DNA from: Siphonodentalium dalli
Taxonomy: Eukaryota; Mollusca; Scaphopoda; Gadilida; Siphonodentaliidae
Direction: 5' to 3'
DNA length: 64,000 bases
Assembly (NCBI GenBank): GCA_032622095.1
Contig: CP136069.1
Span: 203,716,690-203,780,689 of the forward strand
In this document: piece after piece, positions 53,760-64,000 of the stretch
How the letters are laid out: each line of letters begins with the position of its first letter
Position numbering within the stretch: position 1 is the first letter of the stretch
Program-made: the position numbers and the translations under genes
Notes under the pieces: generated by a model
Database searches by the model: none
What the model saw: the letters and a program-made list of their open reading frames with translations, nothing else
What the model was told of the DNA's origin: nothing

Positions 53760-54485
53760 CCGACCGAGTGTCCAGCGAAAAGGTGACTTTTCAGTAAGGA
53801 TCGTTTTTTTTTTTAACTTGGTCAAAATTCACGGACCATGACCAAATTCAAACCTGGCCTTTGTCTTCTAAAATTTGAACAGAGTACCAAATATCACGCG
53901 ATTCAGTTGAATTTTATTTTAATCCGATAACTAAAAGTAAAGTTATCATCCGGAAACCAAAATAAATCCTCAACAAATTTTAAGTTGACAAGGACAATTA
54001 CTCTGGCACAAATGGGCGGACTGAACCCATATTTTAACTTGACCTGTATTGTGAGCTGATAACCTGACATACCAAATTTGGTTCAGATCTGATCACACAA
54101 ACTAATCAACCGGAAACCTCAAAACAACAAAATTCTAAGTCGAAAATGGAACATAACTCTGGCAAAAATGGGTGGACCGAACCCATATATTCGAACCTGA
54201 CCTGTATTTTTTAAGCTCATAAACTCACATACCAAATTTGGTTTCCATCTGATAACTCAAAATAAAGTTATCATACGGAAACTTTCCGAACGGACAGATT
54301 CTAAGTCGCAAAGGGGCCATAACTCCGGCAAAAATGGGCAGACCGAACCCATATTCGAACTTGACCTGTGTTTTGAGCTAATAAACTCACATACCAAATT
54401 TAGTTGTGAACCGATAGCCCAAAAAAAAAGTTCTCATCTGGAAACTTTCCGCACAGACGGAACACACATCGGCTATTTTAATAGT
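53760..54485. repeat. Dispersed-type repeat with about 150-bp internal units
   Basis: Three to four diverged units share TTCTAAGTCG, CATAACTC(T/C)GGCAAAAATG, GACCGAACCCATAT, ACCTGTATT and CATACCAAATTTGGTT. It begins GGTCGCCGACC and ends ATCGGCTATTTTAATAGTCC. The style, including the small GGTCG/CGACC hairpin at one end, resembles Helitron-related repeats of invertebrates, but no TC/CTRR pair could be placed. Confidence 0.6.
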
Positions 54486-54903
54486 CCCCCAAAAACACAC
54501 AACCCAGTGTTGTTGATGTGGGTTGCATTGTGGTTGTGGTAGGTCTCATATCCCATGAGTATGTTAGGTCTGGTGTTTCCATCTATTTGGTGTCCAATGT
54601 GATATCTTTAGACATGTTTGGGTGTTAATGTATGTGATTTGTATGAGTGGTATCCGCTTGATACTGCATAATCTTGAGAGTTTATTGTCAATGTAGAGGC
54701 CAGACAGCTGGAGGGGAGACCACTAGTATGTAGAATGGTGCTGGTCATGGCATGTTTTCCCTGCAAATTCTTAGATGGCATATGAGGTCATCGTGGCAGG
54801 CAAAGATTCTTCAGCAGAAAGAGCAGGGTATGTGCAACATGTGTCATCACAAATATATGAACCATGTGTAACCAGCATGGTGCTATCAGTGTATGCCACA
54901 TAC
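54486..54903. other. No gene seen
   Basis: Unique-looking sequence. Confidence 0.35.
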
Positions 54904-55008
54904 AATAATGCTTAAATTAATCGACTCCTTAAACACAGCAGAATTATGGGTAACTTTTCAGGATTTAGTTGGAAATATGGCTTGTTGCCATTCATCGGAA
55001 AGCTCTCC
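54904..55008. mobile_element. Family G single arm
   Basis: One arm only (AATCGACTCCTTAAACACAG ... CATCGGAAAGCTCTC), ending exactly at the centre of the palindrome. Confidence 0.75.
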
Positions 55009-55092
55009 TATTAACATGTCTATTTGCATGAATAAAACACACAGCAGTATTTTTGTTAGATTTCAAAAACCAAAACCTGATAACTCTGGGCT

Positions 55093-55493
55093 TTAACCCT
55101 TTACCCAACAAACCGGCCAAAACCGGCCAAATAAAGCTTCAACAGCCTAAAATATCTTGGGTCTGTCTCAATAAAACCATACAAATATGGATATCATTGG
55201 AACCGGCTCATTGACCACATTGTGATGGTTACAGTTATGCCCTGTGCCAATGCATTCTCTTATATATGTGAGTCAACCATAGGTCGCCTCGCATATATAA
55301 GAGAATGCATTGGCCTAAAAAAAATCTTTTTTTTAACACTTTTTACCATTTTTTCTTACATTCTTTAACAATTTTATAATTTTTAATGTGTTAAGCCAAT
55401 GCATTCTCTTATATATGCAAGGCGACCTATGGTCGACTCGCATATATAAGAGAATGCATTGGCACAGGGCCCTTCTGTTGGGTAAAGGGTTAC
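55093..55493 (-). mobile_element. Family B TTAA element (copy 9), full length
   Basis: 401 bp; left TTAA intact, right site TTAC by one change. Both cassettes present. Confidence 0.9.
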
Positions 55494-55976
55494 TCCTAAA
55501 TCCTTCCTATAAGCCATTGAAATAGTAATTTAGGGGGCGGTTAAATTGGATTATGTATCTTTAATGATACATTCTTCAAATAGTTGTAGTGGCTTGAGTC
55601 GTAAAATATCAGTTTAAAGTGGTGAAATAAGCATATAATATGTCTTAAAAAAATATTTGCGTCTTTCAAATATAGACACATAAATTATACATACCGTATA
55701 CACTAGTACATACTGAACATAACATATATATTATATAGATAACCGTATACATACATAATTACCATCCGACAAGAATGAGCTCATATTACATGTAGTTGTT
55801 AATGTCTTATCCAATAAGTTGATATTTCCTCCCTGCTGTTAAATATAGATTTGTAATTGTCCCTCAAGCTATATATAGTAAAGGGTACATTCTTGACGAA
55901 AATAATATTTTCGCAATTGGTACAATAAGGTTCATCATAATCTTTTATTTGGCTTACAGTATAAGGCAACAGTAAT
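55494..55976. other. No gene seen; diverged repeat
   Basis: 55573-55650 (AGTTGTAGTGGCTTGAG, GTAAAATATCA) matches 27880-27955, marking a diverged dispersed repeat. Confidence 0.4.
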
Positions 55977-56528
55977 TTAACCCTTCTGTGACTGGAGCTT
56001 CCTGAATTTTTGTGAAAACCCATACATAAGAGAATGCATTGGCCTAACATATTTTATATTATTTTTGATAATTTAAAAACAAATGTAAGAAGTAATGATC
56101 AAAACTGATAAAAATTTGTTAAAGAATGTAAGAAATAATGATAAAAAATGTTAAACATTGTTAATGAATGTACAAAAAAAGATAAAAATTGATAAATAAT
56201 GTAAGAAAATGATAAAAAAAATGATAAAATTGTTAAAGAATGTAAGAAAAAATGATAAAATTGTTACAGAATATAAGAAAAAATGATAATATTTGTTATA
56301 GAATGTAAGAAAAAATTATAAAAAATTATAAAAATTGTTAAAGAATGTAAGAAAACATCATAAAAAATTATAAAAATTGTTAAAGAATGTAAGAAAAATT
56401 GATAAAAAATGATAAAACAGGCCAATGCATTCTCTTATTTATGTGAGGTGACCTATGGTCGACTGGCATATATAAGAGAATGCATTGGCACAGGGTCTTT
56501 AATGTAGCTCCAATCATGAAAGGGTTAA
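55977..56528 (+). mobile_element. Family D element (copy 9) with expanded spacer
   Basis: TTAACCCTTCTGTGACTGGA to CCAATCATGAAAGGGTTAA, 552 bp. The first hairpin is reduced to its right half. Between the hairpins the spacer ATTGTTAAAGAATGTAAGAA has been repeated about eight times. Confidence 0.85.
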
Positions 56529-56637
56529 TAGCCTCGTTTAAGAACCCCTCCTAAATCTGTTTCATCAATATTGTAAAAAAAAATAAAACTTTGTAATATG
56601 ATTGGTTTATGTTCAGGCTGATTAAAATATGAATCAT
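56529..56637. other. Short unique spacer
   Basis: Nothing recognised. Confidence 0.3.
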
Positions 56638-57272
56638 CTGGTCACGGTGGTGAAGAAAATATGAATCATGTGGTCACCGTGGTGAAGAAAATATGAATCA
56701 TGTGGTCACCGTGCTGAAGAAAATATGAAGCGTGTGGTAACAGTGGTAACGAAAATATAAAGCATGTGGTCACCGTGATGAAGAAAATATGAAGCATGTG
56801 GTAACCGTGGTGAAGAAAATATGAAGCATGTGGTCACCGTGATGAAGAAAATATGAAGCATGTGGTAACAGTGGTGAAGAAAATATAAAGCATGTGGTCA
56901 CCGTGATGAAGAAAATATGAAGCATATGGTCACCGTGATGAATAAAATATGAAGCATGTGGTCACCGTGATGAAGAAAATATGAAGCATGTGGTAACAGT
57001 GGTGAAGAAAATATGAAGCATGTGGTCACCGTGATGAAGAAAATATGAAGCATGTGGTCACCGTGATGAAGAAAATATGAAGTGTGTGGTCACCGTGATG
57101 AAGAAAATATGAAGTGTGTGGTCACCGTGATGAAGAAAATATGAAGTGTGTGGTCACCGTGATGAAGAAAATATGAAGTGTGTGGTCACCGTGATGAAGA
57201 AAATATGAAGTGTGTGGTCACCGTGATGAAGAAAATATGAAGTGTGTGGTCACCGTGATGAAGAAAATATTT
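56638..57272. repeat. 32-bp minisatellite
   Basis: About 20 copies of a unit with GTGATGAAGAAAATATGAAG and CATGTGGTCACC. The right end is uniform for AAGTGTGTGG units, and the left mixes GTCACC/GTAACC/GTAACA types. Confidence 0.93.
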
Positions 57273-57591
57273 GATGACAGAGTCTTGCTTTCACCTTATT
57301 TTCCATTATTTATACAGTTTTATGGGAAGAAATACTGCAATTTAAATTTACAATTTGAATAAAACTTAGTGTATTCAAAAAAGTTTTTAAATTCATGGAC
57401 AATCTTTCTGTTATTTGTCGATTGTTGTGATGGCGGTGCATAATTTTATTTTTACTTTTTTCCCTCCAGCCAATGACATGGATGGAGGGTCATCGTTAGG
57501 GGGAGGTGTCCACCTTAAAATTTCCAACTGCACCCCCCCCCCCCCCCTCTTAAACCCAGACCACACTCCAGGTTTGCAGAATTCCATTTTT
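57273..57591. other. No gene seen; poly-C tract
   Basis: AT-rich sequence followed by a TGGAGGG ... CACCTTAAAATTTCCAACTG motif and a long C run (57532-57547), related to the poly-G repeats near 31305. Confidence 0.4.
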
Positions 57592-57832
57592 GCACTCCCC
57601 TACCCCTCTGTGCACTCCTCTACCCCTCTGTGCACTCCCCTACCCCTCTGTGCACTCCCCTACCCCTCTGTGCACTCCTCTACCCCTCTGTGCACTCCCC
57701 TACTGTGCACTCCCCTACCCCTCTGTGCACTCCCCTACCCCTCTGTGCACTCCCCTACCCCTCTGTGCACTCCCCTACCGTGCACTCCCCTACCCCTCTG
57801 TGCACTCCCCTACCGTGCACTCCCCTACCCCT
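57592..57832. repeat. 20-bp minisatellite
   Basis: About 12 copies of CCCCTCTGTGCACTCCCCTA, some shortened to CGTGCACTCCCCTA or CTGTGCACTCCCCTA. All three plus-strand frames stay open because the unit lacks stop codons; no gene is implied. Confidence 0.93.
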
Positions 57833-57837
57833 GAGTC

Positions 57838-58012
57838 TCTGAAATGGTCATCAGTTGGAAATATAAGATTAGGGAGGTGTCAGGTAACATGACACCTCCC
57901 TGTAACCTGACACCTCCCAGGTAACCTGATGCCTCCCAGGTAACCTGACACCTCCCAGGTAACCTGACACCTCCCTAATCTTAAATTTCCAACTGATGAC
58001 CATTTCAGACCC
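57838..58012. repeat. Palindrome enclosing a 20-bp tandem repeat
   Basis: Arms of about 45 bp (GAAATGGTCATCAGTTGGAA ... GATTAGGGAGGTGTC and the inverse) enclose four copies of CAGGTAACCTGACACCTCC, whose unit contains the palindrome CAGGTAACCTG. Confidence 0.8.
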
Positions 58013-58978
58013 CAATTTTTACAAAAACTAGAAACTATGTTGGTCTTAAAACAAAAATTCGCCACAAAAATTACTTGTTGGAACAAAAAACCATGAGAAC
58101 AATTTCAACCTATCTGTGGTGTAAAATTTCCAACTATTGTTGTGTCAGGTATGAAATTTCCAATTGATGAAAATTTTTACCAAAATTGGGGGGGGGGGGT
58201 GTCTTTCATGAAAGTCATCAACCAAATGATCAATCATCTGGCTAAGATTACTTAAGATTCATCTCAATAACAGAATCAGTTCAACTACAAAATTCCTCCA
58301 GGAAGCAAATTATCACATACCTTTGGTCTCCCATAAAATTCACAGAATCAAAGTATCAGGATATCTATATAATTTGAACCCGCAGGGGATACAGTGATGG
58401 GTCATAAATGTAGCTGCACATGAAATAAGAAATTCATTCTAAAGGTTTCTTCACAGAGCCCTGATTTTTATTGGCTATATGTTGGTCAGGGTAATCCTGA
58501 TTTCTATTGGCTTTATGCTGGTATGTTGGCAGAATTGCTGACTTTTGACTGATGGCACCAGAGATATGCTGTGATCGCTCACACACAAGAAGCTTGGTAT
58601 AAATAAGCTACTGGCAGTGAAATAGACAAGGCTCCAGATAGAATACTGTGAATTGTAACAACCACATGATCACCTTGGCAGAGAAATAAACAGGTGCTGT
58701 AAAGACATGAGTGGTGGGAAAATACTGGTGGATTATAACAAACGATCACCTTGGCAGGGAATTACAATAATGAGGTATTCAACTGTTTTTGTAGAAGAAT
58801 GGATTCAAAAACTCATGTGTACTGGATCCTTGAATCAAGGCCAAATAAAATAAATTATTAAAGCTGCTTTCATAAACTGAGAGCGGCTGATGCATGCGGT
58901 AAAAATGCAGCGTGGCTATCCCTTTCACAGGACTGCGGCCAACGTTGCGTTTTAATGCATGCGGCTATGTATATTACA
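58013..58978. other. No gene seen
   Basis: A G run with CAACTATTGTTGTGTCAGGT near 58130 belongs to the poly-G repeat group. Phrases with GATTTCTATTGGCTTTATG and CACCTTGGCAGRGAA are each duplicated (58466/58499; 58671/58750). No exon supported. Confidence 0.4.
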
Positions 58979-59632
58979 CTAGCAGATTAGCCCGCCACTG
59001 GCGGGATTGGTCTCATGGCTTTGGTCGATCCATTAATTTTAGTTTTTCAAGGTAACCCTGTACAGGCACGCCGACAGCATGCTATCATTTGCGGGTACCC
59101 GTTTCAAGGTCATGTTGGGTGGACAAAATAACCCGACAAAAATATTCCCTGTCCCGAGTTGACCATACATAACAAATTTGACGTCAATGTCACCGCTGAC
59201 GACCGAGATATCGCCCAAGGTCATTTGTGGGTACCCGTTTCAAGGTCAAGGTCACCTCAGGCGGACAAACTGACCCGACGAAAATCTCCCCCATCCCTTG
59301 GAAGCCCTAAGTACGAAATTTCGTCTCGATATCCCCAGTTTCTGAGACGGTCGATTGAGCCGTATTTATACTCGTGTATATAAACGCTCTTTATAACAAC
59401 GACACCGCAGATATGAACGCTCCTTAATCATTAACCCATCAATTCCAATGACGGTGGCAGGGTGAAGGAGTGCTCGGACATTCTCAGAAGCGGTGCGATG
59501 GCACTTCTCGTGGCTTTTTACCCTTAGATAGCAAGTTTGGGCTCAATCGGTCGAGCCGTTTTCGAGTCTATAAAGGATATACACACACATATATATATAT
59601 ATATATACGGAAGTCTCAAAATATATAGTAGA
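58979..59632 (-). mobile_element. Helitron, non-autonomous
   Basis: On the minus strand it begins TCTACTATATATTTTGAGAC and ends GCTAATCTGCTAG, with hairpin CCCGCCAGTGGCGGG (58991-59005) eight bases before the CTAG. Flanks are A and T. Inside, GCGGGTACCCGTTTCAAGGT occurs twice with GGTCA. 654 bp, same structure and start as the pair at 29467. Confidence 0.88.
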
Positions 59633-59699
59633 TATATATACAATGTATATAATCACCAAAAGGAGATTCATACAATAGAACACTGGCTATAAGATAGTC
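59633..59699. other. Short AT-rich spacer
   Basis: Nothing recognised. Confidence 0.3.
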
Positions 59700-60075
59700 A
59701 GTCAGTTGGATAGATAAATAGATATAGATATATATTTATTTGGTACGATGTAAAAACATATTAAAAAAGGTCCTACAGTTTGAATGGACCATAAGATGTT
59801 ACAATTTAGATTGTATACAGCAGTTTTTAAAACATAAGAGAAAATATCTAAACAGTGTCAAACATTAATTTGAATGGTTAATTTCAGTTTCGTTCTTTAG
59901 ATTTTGTTTTATAAAATATATTGATTTTTAAAGAAGTGGTCTTTATGATGTAATAAGACTCACCCATCGCACCGAGGATAACATTGAAAAGTCTGACCCA
60001 TAAATGGGCAGACTTATTTCCACAACGGTCCTCAGGGTAATAGATGTTATCTGCAAAGAATTTCTAAATTTCATA
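59700..60075 (-). repeat. Dispersed repeat L (copy 2)
   Basis: Reverse-complement relative of 38795-39185: GATGTAAAAACATATT and AAAAAAGGTCCTACAG at one side, CTCACCCATCGCACCGAGGA and ACGGTCCTCAGGGTAATAGA at the other. The GATAGATAAATAGATA tract is the tail end. Confidence 0.6.
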
Positions 60076-60193
60076 TGACCAAAGGAATAAATATAGTTTA
60101 TAATCAACTTCAAGAGATAAACAGGTAACTGTTGAATTCGATATTATCTCAAGTCAAGTTAGAATATGAATCTTCATACACCTGGCCAGATTT

Positions 60194-60625
60194 TTAACCC
60201 TTTGAGTGCCAGGGTGTAATTTACGGTGTCTAAATTGGGCCCTAAAAAATAAAATATATTTTTTTCTTTTTTAGAGTTTTTTTTTTTTTGGGTTGAATTT
60301 TTTTGGGGTATGCTTAAGCATGCTATAGTGAATTTAAAAACAAACTTGATAAAACCTTAGGGGCATGTTATAACTCAAAACTATCACCAAGTATTCATAG
60401 TAATAATTTTGATGCCCATGAAAAACGTAAGATTCCCTGGCAATAAACCTACAAAATAAGCCTGTTAATGAATATAAGAAAAGATTATTAAAATTGTAAA
60501 AAATTGTAAAAAATAAGAACAAATGATGAAACATTGTTAGGCCAATGCATTCTCTTATAAGAGAATGCATTGGCACAGGGTATATGGGTAGATACAAAAA
60601 TTGGACCTGGCACTCAAAGGGTTAA
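60194..60625 (-). mobile_element. Family C TTAA element (copy 5), long form
   Basis: 432 bp between TTAA sites; ends CCCTTTGAGTGCCAGGG and CCTGGCACTCAAAGGG. The palindromic cassette has collapsed to CATTCTCTTATAAGAGAATG. Confidence 0.87.
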
Positions 60626-60772
60626 ATTAACACATAAACTTTGCTCTCAGCTATTTCTGCTGTGCTGACTAGATTATGACTAGCTGTTATTTGCCGGCTT
60701 TCATTTGTGGTAAGCAGAAATCATAGAAGGATTTCGGATAGAATTTGTCTAATTTCTTCCACTTAACCCAGC
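60626..60772. other. Short unique spacer
   Basis: Nothing recognised. Confidence 0.3.
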
Positions 60773-60780
60773 CACCTTCA

Positions 60781-61775
60781 CAGGGGTGGCGCCAAGGGGG
60801 GGTCAGGGGGGGCTACAGCCCCCCCGTCGGGGATGGTCAGCCCCCCCGTCGGGGATATCTGCCAAATTCGTCGGGGAGATAAAATTATGCAAAGACGATA
60901 AACATTGGAAAATCCGCGACTCGAAACACGTGCACTGGTGATTAACAAATCGGCGTGGGCGTGCAGAGTTAATGAATCACATTACCAGAGTTCTATTTTT
61001 AGTCCGACAGACTCGACACGAGTCACTCGTGAGACTACCGTGAGTCATATCGTATACTTATTAAATTCGTGCATGGAACTATAGGGTTAGGGTGTCATAG
61101 ATGCCGTCACCATCCTCGTGTGTGTCGTGTTACATGTATTACAAATTCCACACAGACTCACACTGCCGAATCTTCCCTTTCCCGTTCGGAAGTTGAGGGA
61201 TTTAAAGAATAATAACACAACATAAATTGTGGACTGGATAGAATTTTAATTCAGTGGATTATGGGATAATCCTCATCCAACTTTGTTCTCTCCTTCAAAT
61301 AGCTTTCTGCATCAATTTTTCACATCGTATGTTACCTGTGTAACCTGAACAAATTTACATCTATTATACGCTCCTAAATGATGTTCACGGACTCATGGTT
61401 CATCCGTCTTTGTAAGTTGATCCAACTACCTGTGGCGAAAGATTTACGGTGAGTTAACTTAAGATCAATTCCATATTGTCATTACTATTGTATATGCTGA
61501 TTTTTTTTTCCAAATACTCAAGTAAAAGTGACAATTATGATCCCCTAGAACAGTGTGTATGTTGACACCAGAACACTCCAGAATCGATCTCAGGCTATGT
61601 ATTTTCAAAATTTTCGTGGGGGAGGTCCCCCAAACCCCCCGTGAGAGAGGGGACACCCCTCTCGCACTCTCCCCGGGGCTGCCTTCGGCAGCCGCCGATG
61701 ACCTTCGGTCACCGGTCTAGCCCCCCTGTCGGGGACCATAGCCCCTCCGTCGGGGAAATCCTGGCGCCACCCCTG
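60781..61775. mobile_element. hAT element, non-autonomous, 995 bp
   Basis: Perfect 14-bp ends CAGGGGTGGCGCCA / TGGCGCCACCCCTG and perfect 8-bp duplication CACCTTCA (60773-60780, 61776-61783). Inside both ends the motif CCCCCCGTCGGGGA recurs (twice or three times left, twice right), as expected for subterminal transposase sites. The interior has no BED finger or hAT dimerisation domain. The right part (AAATTTTCGTGGGGGAGGTC ... CCTTCGGCAGCCGCCGATGA) is GC-rich. Confidence 0.92.
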
Positions 61776-61786
61776 CACCTTCATGT

Positions 61787-62062
61787 ATAGTAATGCCCTA
61801 ATTACCGACTCCTTAACCACAGCAGATTATGGGTAATTTTTCAGGATTTAGTCGGAAATATGGCTTGTTGCCATTCATCGGAAAGCTCTCAGTGAGAAGA
61901 ATTATGGGTAATTTTTCATGATTTAGTCGGAAATATGGCTTGTTGCCAGTCATCAGAAAGCTCTCAGTGAGAGCTTTCCGATGAATGGCAACAAGCCATA
62001 TTTCCGACTAAATCATGAAAAGTTACCCATAATTCTGCTGTGGTTAAGGGGTCGATTATTTT
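61787..62062. mobile_element. Family G palindromic MITE (copy 8) with duplicated left arm
   Basis: Starts TATAGTAATGCCCTAATTAC, repeats the GAATTATGGG...GAAAGCTCTCAGTGAGA part twice, then the right arm; the end is worn (GTCGATTATTTTGGAAT). Confidence 0.82.
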
Positions 62063-62065
62063 GGA

Positions 62066-62175
62066 ATGGCTTATAAAATATACAGTGCAGTCACCAGTGG
62101 CGTGGCTTATAAAATATACAGTGCAGTCACCAGTGGCATGGCTTATAAAATATACAGTGGAGTCGTGCACCAGTA
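62066..62175. repeat. 36-bp tandem repeat, three copies
   Basis: Unit GGCTTATAAAATATACAGTG + CAGTCACCAGTGGCRT, the third copy altered (GGAGTCGTGCACCAGTAG). Confidence 0.85.
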
Positions 62176-63221
62176 GATGGTTTATTCTTTGGTTGATGCA
62201 ATGTAAATTTGGATAATATAAGCAGACATGCAGGAAAATACACCTAAGCTATGAATTCCCCTCAATCATTTGTAGGGATGATCAGATGACAAGTTCAACA
62301 AATTACTCTGCTGAATATTCCTATGTCACCCCCACCCACTTTTTCATAGTTTTGTGGCCCCAAATATTTCATAAAAGTATGACCCTCAGTTTCATGTTGG
62401 ATCCTTCACACTCTTTTTCACATATTTGTGCCCCCACCCCCCCCACTTTTTCATAATTTGAGACCCTTCCCTCCACTTTTTTCAAATATTTCTTACCTTA
62501 ATGAGTTATCAAGGAGAGAAATATCCCATTCAGCTACATGTGAGGTTACTATGTAGCATCTTAGTGCATCCTAAATCCGACTGAGTAGATCACAAGCTGC
62601 TGGTATAAGCCTGCCAATAAACGAAACAATCCTCGAGATCAAGAGAAAGACAAATACACCACAGGGATACACAGGAATACACAGGATATATTGGCAAATA
62701 CCCCAAAGGCATCAAATTCCAAACTCACGTTCACAGAGAGAACATAAACAAATGGGTCTGACAGGCAGAATTCGTCCGACTGTCAGAGTAGTGTATGATC
62801 CAATAAGAGGCAGTCAGTCTCTCGCATGCTTCTCTCTCACGGGCAGCCTTTCATGATGTCCACCTGTGTGGAATTCAGGAGTTTCTGGCTGAGAGTATTA
62901 ATTACGCCCGATTACCTGTTAGCATTTCGAAGGTGTAGGAGTAAAATAAACAGACTAAAGATCAATAAAAGAGCTCTCTTCCCGATGCCTGGCAGTGAGC
63001 GCTTCCATAGAATTGTTGTCTGGAACGCCGTGTGATAATCGAATCACTCCTCTGTTGGTGCTATACATAATACCTGCCATTGATTTAAGATGTAAAGAAA
63101 GACTAATCAATGTCATCCGATTTACCACCTAAAGATCCAGCTATAAATGTTTTTATGCTATGCTATGCTTTAATCTCTAAGACATGAGTTCACATGTAAC
63201 TGGCGAGATGTGCAATATTTA
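62176..63221. other. No gene seen
   Basis: About 1 kb with a C-rich duplicated phrase (CACCCACTTTTTCATA / CCCCCACTTTTTCATAATTT, 62334 and 62446). A 69-codon plus-strand frame (62826-63035) is unrecognised. Confidence 0.4.
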
Positions 63222-63577
63222 CAAGTAGAACAGAAAGAGCGTTCCATGTTAGTCTATTCCTGATATGGTTGAAATAAAGAGCATTCCGTGTTAGTCTATT
63301 CCTGATATGGTAAAAATAAAGAGCGTTCCATGTTAGTCTATTCCTGATACGGTAGAAATAAAGAGCGTTCCATGTTAGTCTATTCCTGATATGGTAGAAA
63401 TAAAGAGCGTTCCATGTTAGTCTATTCCTGATACGGTAGAAATAAAGAGCATTCCGTGTTAGTCTATTCCTGATATGGTAGAAAAAAAGAGCATTCCGTG
63501 TTAGTCTATTCCTGATACGGTAGAAATAAAGAGCATTCCGAGTTAGTCTATTCCTGATATGGTAGAAAAAAAGAGCG
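63222..63577. repeat. 42-bp minisatellite
   Basis: About 8.5 copies of AGAGCGTTCCATGTTAGTCT + ATTCCTGATATGGTAGAAATAA. As 42 is a multiple of three, the minus strand stays open (14-residue repeats with YFYRIRNRLT), extended by about 40 unrelated residues; I do not call it a gene. Confidence 0.92.
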
Positions 63578-63800
63578 TTTGTTTCACTTCTCTGCAAAAA
63601 ATTGAAAATAGATGGAAAATGGCTGTGACCATGGAATGTATTCTTCAGAGCACATGAAGCCAGTATAACAATATTTCGTGTATTTGTCAACTTATTTTAT
63701 ACCACCTTCCAAATTACGCAGAGAGAATTTGGAAGCTCGAATGAGCAATGTCCATTTAAAACTCCTTCAAAGGATATAAAAAATTGTCCAAATAAGATCT

Positions 63801-64000
63801 TTAACTTTTCCATGACTGGAGCTGCCTGAAATTTTGCGAATACCCTGTGCCAATGCCTTCTCTTATATATGTGAGTCTCCCATAGGAAGCCTCGCATATA
63901 TAAGAGAATTCATTGGCCTAACAATATTTACCTTGACCTTGTAAGTGAGTGCATTCTCCTATGGGGAAACTCACATATAAAGAGAATGCACTGGCACAGT
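63801..64000 (+). mobile_element. Family D element (copy 10), cut by window end
   Basis: Starts TTAACTTTTCCATGACTGGA, then the cassette (TACCCTGTGCCAATGCCTTC), the TTTACCTTGACCTTGTAAG spacer and the second hairpin up to CACTGGCACAGT. The right terminus is beyond the window. Confidence 0.85.

Noticed and set aside
53760-54485. Helitron assignment for the CCGAACCCATAT repeat
   Set aside because: The repeat style fits, but neither a TC start nor a CTRR end could be placed.
63190-63690. A 166-residue repeat protein
   Set aside because: It depends on a 42-bp minisatellite; the non-repeat ends show no domain, signal or splice support.

Overview
The window looks like AT-rich, gene-poor DNA from an animal nuclear genome. 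A marine invertebrate, possibly a lophotrochozoan, is my best guess; this is inference from the repeat types and one intronless receptor gene, with no diagnostic gene to fix the phylum. No bacterial operon, rRNA, tRNA gene or CRISPR array was seen. The only convincing protein-coding gene is a class A G-protein-coupled receptor on the minus strand (12289-13257). Two weaker candidate exons on the minus strand (36184-36407 and 36906-36983) join in phase and may be the 3' end of a second gene.

Most of the window is non-autonomous transposable elements, named here by letter. A: hAT-like, 8-bp target duplications, ends CAAGCCTKS. B, C, D, E: flanked by TTAA with ends starting CCCTT, so piggyBac-like. 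G: TA-flanked near-perfect palindromes, Tc1/mariner-like. Single elements include a 995-bp hAT relative (60781-61775), a pogo-like element (34365-35054), a MULE-like hairpin with 9-bp duplications (8053-8262), elements with 6-bp (36484-36871) and 4-bp (23252-23717) duplications, a tRNA-derived SINE (13703-14115) and four Helitrons with TC...CTAG ends (20895-21476, 29467-30102, 30103-30672, 58979-59632). No transposase or helicase reading frame was found, so all depend on enzymes encoded elsewhere. Several insertions can be proved inside the window because an unoccupied relative of the target is also present.

The second large component is tandem arrays: more than fifteen unrelated minisatellites with units of 17 to 127 bp. 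The biggest is a 105-bp unit repeated about 42 times (49199-53620). It leaves a reading frame of some 1,500 codons open on the minus strand, but the pattern of variation argues against a real protein.

Layout: 1-12015 dispersed elements and three arrays; 12016-14115 receptor gene, its amplified tail sequence and a SINE; 14140-18842 two long arrays with hairpin elements between; 18908-28873 dense nested insertions; 29168-31010 a satellite split by two tandem Helitrons; 31011-48700 mixed elements with the candidate exons near 36-37 kb; 49199-53620 the 105-bp array; 53760-64000 more elements, a Helitron and the clean hAT insertion.

The most unusual feature is a palindromic cassette (CCCTGTGCCAATGCATT ... 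AATGCATTGGCACAGGG) that is nearly identical inside four element families with different ends, and in one case a different target duplication.
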